A stretch of 37,785 nucleotides of DNA. Origin: Fusobacteriota bacterium (GTDB lineage Bacteria > Fusobacteriota > Fusobacteriia > Fusobacteriales > JAAYPW01). Within the stretch, counting starts at the first letter, position 1. Each line of letters begins with the position of its first letter. Where the stretch lies: positions 1 through 37,785 of the forward strand of contig JAAYPW010000027.1 of assembly GCA_012519615.1 (NCBI GenBank), given 5' to 3'. A program made the translations under genes and the position numbers. The notes under the pieces were generated by a model. The model was not told where the DNA came from. It worked only from the letters and a program-made list of their open reading frames with translations, and did no database searches. This document shows, in pieces, positions 36,373-37,785 of the stretch.

Positions 36373-37785
36373 TTAGAACAACCAGTAACCAATTGTTAGA
36401 TTTATTCTATGGAAATCTACTTTTGATTTATCTTTAACTTCATCAACTATAATTCCGTATGCATTATTGTATTTTTTTTCAAATTCTATTTTTGATACTG
36501 TATAGAATAATTCAAATTGGAAATTTTTATATTCTAATCCTGTGCCTAAACCATAATATAACCCACCTTTTGAATCCTCAAAGTTATGATAATTATAATC
36601 TCCTACAAATGAGTATCCTAATCTTGCACCTAAATATGGTTTCCAATCGCTATCTTTATTTAAATTGTATCTTCCTGTAAAATATACAGGTATTAAATCT
36701 AACTCTTTATTTTTATTATCATAATATTTAATATAGTCATCATCACCAACTATTAGGTTTCCAGATGAAGATTTTTTCTTAGGTTGTACTTTAGGTTCAT
36801 AAAGTGCTCCTAAACCTAGTCCAATTTTTTCTGATACTGGTAATATTAACTCTCCACCTATTATAGGCATTATTTTTGTAGTTTTACTTGTTTTATTACT
36901 TGTATTGATACTAGTTCCTAATACACCGCTATCATAACTATCTCTTTTATGGTTAACATTCTCTTTTAGTTTACCATATACATTAACTCCACCTTTTAAT
37001 ATAAGGTATTTTCCACTTTTTTTAGTAAATGTTTTTTCTGATGATGATGTTAAATTATTTTTTGTTTTTAAAGCTTCTACTTTTATAATATTAGCACCTT
37101 TACTTTTGTATATTGTACCTAATTCGTAAGGTTTTCCATTTATTGTAGCAGTATATTCTACACCTTCTTCTTTATTCTCAATATTTATTATAGGATCTTT
37201 AGATATTTTTTCTCCATTTTCCACTCCTACAATTACTGGTACTGCTGGAGGTAACATATCAATCTCAAATGTTCTTGTTTCACTACTTTTCAATCCGTTT
37301 TTTAATTTTATTGCTTCCACATATAATTGATGTATTCCATTTTCTGAATATTCGCTTCCTTCTTCATAAATTTCACTATCTATATAAAAATCATATTCGA
37401 TTCCTAGTTCTCTATCTTTTACATCAATATAAACTGGTTGTGCAAGTATTTCACCATTTTCTACACCCAGCACTATTGGTTTTTTAGGTGGTAGTGTATC
37501 TATTTCGAAGTTTCTTTTTGTTTCACTAGATAATCCATTTGATAATCTTGTTCCTTTTACTACTAGTTCTGATTTACCTAATTCACTATATTCAGTCCCT
37601 AACTCATATGGCAATCCATTTATTGTAGCAACGTATTCTGTGTCTGCTTGTTTTTCATCAACTGTAATTACTACACCTTCTGCATAAGTTTTACCATTTT
37701 CTACACCTAAAATTACCGGTTTTTTAGGTAAAGTTTTATCAATTTCAAAATTTACTTTTGCTTCATTTGTTAATTTATTTGATAA
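36373..37785 (-). CDS. Surface protein with Ig-like repeats and C-terminal beta-barrel (N-terminus beyond window)
   Basis: The track begins at an internal TTG (37614), but the frame continues to the right edge, giving at least 470 residues. There are at least three repeats of about 80 residues, each with FEID(K/T/M)LPP, a GVENGE motif and (P)YE(L/E)G(T/S)EYS..G, plus the end of another. These resemble bacterial Ig-like stalk repeats. The last about 200 residues form an eight-strand-like barrel (GGELILPVSEKIGLGLGALYEP, PYLGARLGYSFVGDY, GLYYGLGTGLEY) ending in GYWLF with terminal Phe. The barrel should sit in the outer membrane with the repeats on one side. Adhesion is a guess from layout. Confidence 0.78.
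   Translation of the reverse strand, partial: LSNKLTNEAKVNFEIDKTLPKKPVILGVENGKTYAEGVVITVDEKQADTEYVATINGLPYELGTEYSELGKSELVVKGTRLSNGLSSETKRNFEIDTLPPKKPIVLGVENGEILAQPVYIDVKDRELGIEYDFYIDSEIYEEGSEYSENGIHQLYVEAIKLKNGLKSSETRTFEIDMLPPAVPVIVGVENGEKISKDPIINIENKEEGVEYTATINGKPYELGTIYKSKGANIIKVEALKTKNNLTSSSEKTFTKKSGKYLILKGGVNVYGKLKENVNHKRDSYDSGVLGTSINTSNKTSKTTKIMPIIGGELILPVSEKIGLGLGALYEPKVQPKKKSSSGNLIVGDDDYIKYYDNKNKELDLIPVYFTGRYNLNKDSDWKPYLGARLGYSFVGDYNYHNFEDSKGGLYYGLGTGLEYKNFQFELFYTVSKIEFEKKYNNAYGIIVDEVKDKSKVDFHRINLTIGYWLF

Overview
The window is very AT-rich, and every convincing gene lies on the minus strand, so the 37.8 kb is one co-oriented stretch of chromosome. The cell has an outer membrane: there is a TonB-dependent receptor, an Omp85-type barrel, a C-terminal beta-barrel with Ig-like repeats, and several lipoproteins. 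It also shows an anaerobic, Firmicutes-like gene style: radical SAM enzymes, ThiH, short ThiC, ThiD2, and TPP and cobalamin riboswitches. Together this fits Fusobacteriota. That placement is an inference, because no rRNA or other marker is present.

Read in the direction of transcription (right to left), the window starts with a truncated repeat-plus-barrel surface protein and a small lipoprotein. Next comes a housekeeping run: tex, ileS, lspA, glyQ, glyS. A leucine-rich-repeat membrane protein follows, then a thiamine operon (thiS-thiG-thiH-thiF-thiD2/thiE-thiC) under a TPP riboswitch with its own promoter and terminator. An unexplained 756-bp gap separates thiS from thiG.

After thiC lies the most interesting locus. 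It has a promoter, a Shine-Dalgarno sequence, and a small ORF carrying exactly 20 copies of a pentanucleotide. An intrinsic terminator follows, then a soluble PAS histidine kinase. Only one of the three repeat registers lets the small ORF run through the terminator and overlap the kinase start. This looks like a repeat-tuned, phase-variable attenuator.

Further left are an Omp85-type barrel gene with a palindrome on its promoter, a Spy/CpxP-like secreted protein, and an 822-bp non-coding stretch. That stretch holds a structured repeat, a promoter with a poly-C spacer and a broken small ORF. Then come a lipoprotein, a radical SAM protein whose start codon seems to be ACG, and btuB under a cobalamin riboswitch that begins 2 nt after the radical SAM stop codon.

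The left third is a long run of closely spaced genes: tyrA, patatin lipase, viroplasmin-type RNase H, HD protein, TIGR03960-like radical SAM protein, a double-receiver protein and a MATE transporter. It ends with a hybrid histidine kinase, an NfeD-like protein and flotillin (cut by the window edge). The hybrid kinase has Asn in place of the phospho-accepting His, and the double-receiver protein has one dead receiver, so this signalling pair looks partly degenerate or rewired.
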